NCBI GenBank assembly: GCA_002358965.1
Contig: DEPW01000151.1
Coordinates: 1 to 8,869 of the forward strand
Direction: 5' to 3'
Origin: Bacteroidales bacterium UBA3382
GTDB taxonomy: Bacteria; Bacteroidota; Bacteroidia; Bacteroidales; UBA932
Length of the DNA stretch: 8,869 bases
In this document: positions 6,232 through 8,869 of the stretch, piece by piece
How the letters are laid out: each line of letters starts with the position of its first letter
Numbering within the stretch: the stretch's first letter is position 1
Program-made: the position numbers and the translations under genes
Notes under the pieces: generated by a model
The model's database searches: none
Told to the model about the DNA's origin: nothing
Seen by the model: only the letters and a program-made list of their open reading frames with translations

Positions 6232-7176
6232 ATGTATTTTTCCAAAACCGTCACCGAACCCGGACTCGGGGAGATATATCTCCGCAAGCAGGCTGGCATA
6301 CACAATATAAGGCTTGCCGTGCATCCGCGCAGGGGTATCGTCGTGACCGTCCCGTGGTTCATGAAATATGAGGACGGTATGGAATTCGTCCGCAGCCGCA
6401 AGGAATGGATACTTAAAAACAAGGAACGCCAGCAGGAACGGATCAACAAGGCACGCGAGGAAGGACGAGGGATGCCCATCATCAGGAACGGGGTATCGAT
6501 ACGCACCCAGCATCAGGAAATCATAATCAGGCGTTCGCCTCAAGGCACTTTGTTCGGTTTTGACGAATCATGGGAACATCCGTTGGGTTCATACGGGAAG
6601 ACCGCCTCCAAACGCCGGGGAACCATAGGGCAGACAGCAAAGATACTTACTACGGAAAGCCTTCCGGGCATCAGCGGTACTCTAATGGAAGGAAGCAGCA
6701 CGGGAAAAGCCATAGCCGTCACGAGGATCACCTATCCTTACGAGTGGGGCGAGACGCTGAAGCCCTCTTCGACCGAAGAAAGGATGGCCATGGAAAGCAT
6801 CATCAAGGCTCTCAGAAAGGAAGCGAAGAGCTATCTGCCATCGAGGCTCGACGCCTTGGCCGGCATGTACGGCTTCAAATACGAACGGCTCGCAATCAAG
6901 AACAATCTGACCAACTGGGGGAGCTGCTCGGCCAAAGGCAACATCAATCTGAACCTGCATCTCGTCCGGCTTCCGTCGGATTTGTGCGATTATGTGATCC
7001 TGCACGAGCTGTGCCATCTAAAGTACTTCAACCACGGGGCCAACTTCCACAAGCTGTTTTCGCAGCTATGCGACCGCCATTTTTCCGAATTGATCGGGCA
7101 AGACAAGGAATATCCCGACGGGAATACCCTGGACAAGGCCTTCGCCAGGAAGTTAAGGAAATATTATCTGTGGTAA
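6232..7176 (+). CDS. YgjP/DUF45-family metallopeptidase-like protein with an inserted segment
   Basis: This encodes 314 residues with no signal peptide, so it is cytoplasmic. The C-terminal part carries the zinc motif HELCH (258-262) followed by NHG with His268, the HExxH-x5-H pattern of the YgjP-like (DUF45) family. The preceding NWGSC (228-232) and the stretch from NINLNLHL to DYVILHELCH are typical of it. The N-terminal half (R27 to about W59, including the VTVP strand and the KEWI helix) also fits the family. Family members are annotated as M48-like metallopeptidases, and some as nucleotide pyrophosphatases. The substrate here is unknown. The family core usually takes about 230-250 residues. 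The extra length lies at about 103-160, a Ser/Thr/Gly/Lys-rich stretch that matches nothing I recognise. The ATG at 6232 follows the promoter closely and gives the expected N-terminus. Confidence 0.88.
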   Translation: MYFSKTVTEPGLGEIYLRKQAGIHNIRLAVHPRRGIVVTVPWFMKYEDGMEFVRSRKEWILKNKERQQERINKAREEGRGMPIIRNGVSIRTQHQEIIIRRSPQGTLFGFDESWEHPLGSYGKTASKRRGTIGQTAKILTTESLPGISGTLMEGSSTGKAIAVTRITYPYEWGETLKPSSTEERMAMESIIKALRKEAKSYLPSRLDALAGMYGFKYERLAIKNNLTNWGSCSAKGNINLNLHLVRLPSDLCDYVILHELCHLKYFNHGANFHKLFSQLCDRHFSELIGQDKEYPDGNTLDKAFARKLRKYYLW

Positions 7177-7213
7177 AAAGAGCCAAACAATCCGTCGAAA
7201 ATTTTGCTCTTTT
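7176..7213 (+). terminator. Possible weak terminator after the YgjP-family gene
   Basis: AAAAGAGC (7176-7183) pairs perfectly with GCTCTTTT (7206-7213), with a 22-base loop. The 3' arm ends in four T residues. It starts on the last base of the stop codon, and the long loop makes it weaker than the other terminators here. Its 3' side overlaps the -33 box of the tRNA promoter. Confidence 0.45.
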
Positions 7214-7233
7214 CGAAAAAAGCCTTACATTTG
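7203..7233 (+). promoter_or_regulatory. Promoter of tRNA-Leu
   Basis: TTTG (7203-7206), exactly 19 bases of spacer, then TACATTTG (7226-7233): a perfect match to the Bacteroidota housekeeping promoter in both boxes. Transcription should begin near 7240, a few bases before the tRNA at 7248. Confidence 0.88.
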
Positions 7234-7247
7234 CAGTCCGTTTCCAC

Positions 7248-7330
7248 GCCCAGGTGGCGGAATGGTAGACGCGCTAGTTTCAGGTACTAGTGTCAGAGAT
7301 GATGTGCAGGTTCGAGTCCTGTCCTGGGCA
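7248..7330 (+). tRNA. tRNA-Leu(CAG)
   Basis: The gene is 83 bases long and folds as a class II tRNA. The acceptor stem GCCCAGG (7248-7254) pairs with CCTGGGC (7323-7329), with A73 as discriminator base, the leucine identity base. The anticodon stem CTAGT / ACTAG encloses loop TTCAGGT, giving anticodon CAG (7281-7283), which reads CUG. A long variable arm (about 15 bases, GTCA-GAGA-TGAT) follows, then T-stem GCAGG / CCTGT around TTCGAGT. The CCA end is not encoded and must be added enzymatically. It has its own promoter and terminator, so it is a single-gene unit. Confidence 0.97.
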
Positions 7331-7340
7331 CATGGAAGAC

Positions 7341-7378
7341 AGAGGATGTGTTACGATATTCCGACACATCCTCTTTTT
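7341..7378 (+). terminator. Terminator of tRNA-Leu
   Basis: An 11-bp perfect stem (7341-7351 with 7364-7374) has a 12-base loop and ends in a T-run (7374-7378). It starts ten bases after the tRNA. The converging efflux gene stops at 7379, so the same hairpin could also cap that transcript, although no T-run follows it on the minus strand. Confidence 0.88.
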
Positions 7379-8854
7379 CTATCCCTCCTGTCCTTCTTCT
7401 TTGTCCTCAAACCTGACAGGAGCATAATCCCAGCCTCCGCCGAGGGCCTTGTAAAGCTCCACAAAAGCCAGATATTCGTTAAGGATTGCGTTGCTGTAAT
7501 TGACTTCGGCATCGAAATACTGCCTCTGCGCATCAAGAAGGTCGAGATACATGATATCGCCATTGATATACCTTAACCTCGCCAGTGCAAGATATTTGTC
7601 GGTCGCCTCGAAGAAACTCCGCTGCAAACCGGCGCTACGGTGCGCATTGTCGTAATTGATTATGGCATCATTCACTTCCTTGAAGGCAGTCAGGACGCAT
7701 TTTTCATACTCGAGACGCGCCTGGTCGAAAGCAGCTATCTCGGCTTCATATTTGGCCTTCTTCTTACCGAACGAAAACAGCGGAGATGTCAGATCGCCCA
7801 ATATATAAAGGTACGGAGACCTGAAAAGACCTTCGAAAGCATTGTTCTCGAAAGGGGCGGACAGGCTGAATACCAGACGCGGAAAACGATCGGCCCATGC
7901 AATGCCGACAGCCGCTTCCGCAGCATCCATCTTGCGTCCGGCCATACGGATATCAGGACGGCGCAACAGCAATTCGGACGGCAAGCCGACAGGTGTCTCT
8001 TTAGGGAGTTCGATGCCTTCAAAGGATTTCCCCCTCTCGACTTTGGATGGAAATTCACCGGCAAGCAAAGCTATCTGGCTTTCCTTCTGCGCTATCCGTG
8101 TCTCAAGGTCAGGAATGAGGGTTGCGGCGCTCGCAAGCTCCACCTTGGCCTGTTGGTAAGGTATCTCGGAAGTCAGACCGGCCTCGAACCTGAGCTGGGC
8201 CTGTTTAATGGCTTCACGACGTGTGTCAAGGGTATGGGTCACTATTTCAAGCTCTCTGTCCAAAGCCACAAGCTCGAAATAAGCCTTGGCCACTTCGGAG
8301 ACAAGAGTCATTTCCATCGCACGCCGGGCCTCTACCGCCGAAAGATATTCGGCTATGCCCTGCTTGCGTCCCCAGCGAAGGGTCCCCCAAAGGTCTATCT
8401 CCCATTCCAGTTCCAACTTCAGGCCTATCTCCGTGTCTACCGACCTGCCCTTGCCCGCATAGTTGGTCTCTTCACGGTCGGCGTACGCTGTCGCCCCTAC
8501 GGACGGCCACAGCGATGCATTGTCAATCCTGTACATATTGCGCATCTCCTCCACACGGGCGGCGGCGGACAGCATATCTTTGTTGTTGGCGAGCACTTTC
8601 TCTATGAGGTTCGTCAGGGTCGTATCGGTATACAGCTCCCACCATTGCATATCCGCCAGCGTAAGCGAATCCGTATGTCCTTCGACTATCTGCTCCGGCA
8701 TATCGAGCTGAGGCTCGACGCACCGTTTCATCGAAGAGCAGGACGAAAGACCGGCACCTGCCATCAGAAAGACGACGAGCGCCGCCCCCTTCGGGAAGCC
8801 CCGTTTCAGCGAAACCTTCTTCGAAGAGAGCCTGTCTTTGATTTTGTATATCAT
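7379..8854 (-). CDS. Outer-membrane efflux lipoprotein, NodT/OprM type (TolC superfamily)
   Basis: From the ATG at 8854 this encodes 491 residues. It should form the trimeric outer-membrane channel of a tripartite RND efflux pump that exports drugs or other toxic compounds. A hydrophobic segment (about 23-36) ends in lipobox LSSC with Cys39 as the lipidated residue. Two outer-membrane efflux repeats follow, about 80-270 and 290-475. Family signatures include WEIDLWGTLRWG (151-162), AKAYFEL (189-195), LPSELLLRRPDIR (291-303), FGKKKAKYEAEI near 362-373, FKEVNDAI (391-398) and the terminal LGGGW (471-475). The stop is TAG at 7379-7381. The start is uncertain. A GTG lies just upstream (8857) and the frame is open to the window edge. 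The region before the lipobox is unusually long and basic for a signal peptide, and its first residues look like an RND permease tail (see the entry at 8816-8869). Confidence 0.9.
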   Translation of the reverse strand: MIYKIKDRLSSKKVSLKRGFPKGAALVVFLMAGAGLSSCSSMKRCVEPQLDMPEQIVEGHTDSLTLADMQWWELYTDTTLTNLIEKVLANNKDMLSAAARVEEMRNMYRIDNASLWPSVGATAYADREETNYAGKGRSVDTEIGLKLELEWEIDLWGTLRWGRKQGIAEYLSAVEARRAMEMTLVSEVAKAYFELVALDRELEIVTHTLDTRREAIKQAQLRFEAGLTSEIPYQQAKVELASAATLIPDLETRIAQKESQIALLAGEFPSKVERGKSFEGIELPKETPVGLPSELLLRRPDIRMAGRKMDAAEAAVGIAWADRFPRLVFSLSAPFENNAFEGLFRSPYLYILGDLTSPLFSFGKKKAKYEAEIAAFDQARLEYEKCVLTAFKEVNDAIINYDNAHRSAGLQRSFFEATDKYLALARLRYINGDIMYLDLLDAQRQYFDAEVNYSNAILNEYLAFVELYKALGGGWDYAPVRFEDKEEGQEG

Positions 8855-8869
8855 CACGAAGAAGAACGG
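8816..8869 (-). other. Possible C-terminal tail of an RND permease, in frame with the efflux lipoprotein
   Basis: Read on the minus strand from the window edge, the frame of the efflux lipoprotein continues upstream as PFFFV before MIYKIKDRLSSKK, with no stop. This resembles the end of the last membrane segment and basic tail of HAE1-type RND permeases (AcrB ends its last helix in VPVFFVVV then RRRFSRK). Permease genes usually lie directly upstream of such outer-membrane channels. Of the other two frames, one stops at 8854-8856 and the other shows nothing recognisable. The visible part is short, so the identification is tentative. Confidence 0.45.

Noticed and set aside
7262..7576. An open frame running through tRNA-Leu and its terminator
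   Set aside because: It begins inside the tRNA and ends antisense to the efflux gene. It has no independent support.
1..8869. CRISPR array, insertion sequence, phage, toxin-antitoxin or defence system
   Set aside because: I found no regularly spaced repeats, transposase-like frames, terminal inverted repeats or known defence motifs on either strand.

Overview
The window looks like a chromosomal segment of a Bacteroidota genome, most likely order Bacteroidales. Three things support this. Promoters have the TAnnTTTG / TTTG form typical of this phylum. There is a lipoprotein with an N-terminal BACON-like domain. The tRNA gene does not encode its CCA end. The genus cannot be fixed from sequence alone.

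Layout, left to right. Bases 3-38 are probably the last codons of a plus-strand gene, followed by a strong hairpin. Bases 39-333 hold no gene, only small inverted repeats. A 667-residue lipoprotein (334-2337) has a BACON-like domain and three copies of a roughly 150-residue repeat, and ends at a clear intrinsic terminator. Directly after it lies a broken tandem paralogue (about 2401-3401). That copy has no start codon, has an out-of-frame internal deletion that removed about one and a half repeats, and has lost its stop codon. It runs into the terminator of pnp.

The minus strand then carries the conserved pair rpsO-pnp (30S protein uS15 and polynucleotide phosphorylase). An intrinsic terminator separates the two genes, and a foldable pnp leader resembles, by position only, the autoregulated leader of enterobacteria. 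rpsO diverges from a YgjP/DUF45-family metallopeptidase-like gene (6232-7176), and the two promoters overlap. A tRNA-Leu(CAG) gene follows with a near-perfect Bacteroidota promoter and its own terminator.

The right end is a minus-strand outer-membrane efflux lipoprotein (NodT/OprM type, TolC superfamily). Its reading frame stays open to the window edge, and the residues there look like the C-terminal end of an RND efflux permease. The permease and the outer-membrane channel may therefore be one continuous reading frame with an internal lipoprotein signal. This is the most unusual possibility here and needs the adjoining sequence. Otherwise the window is mostly housekeeping genes plus one decaying lipoprotein locus, and I see no complete novel defence or mobile system.
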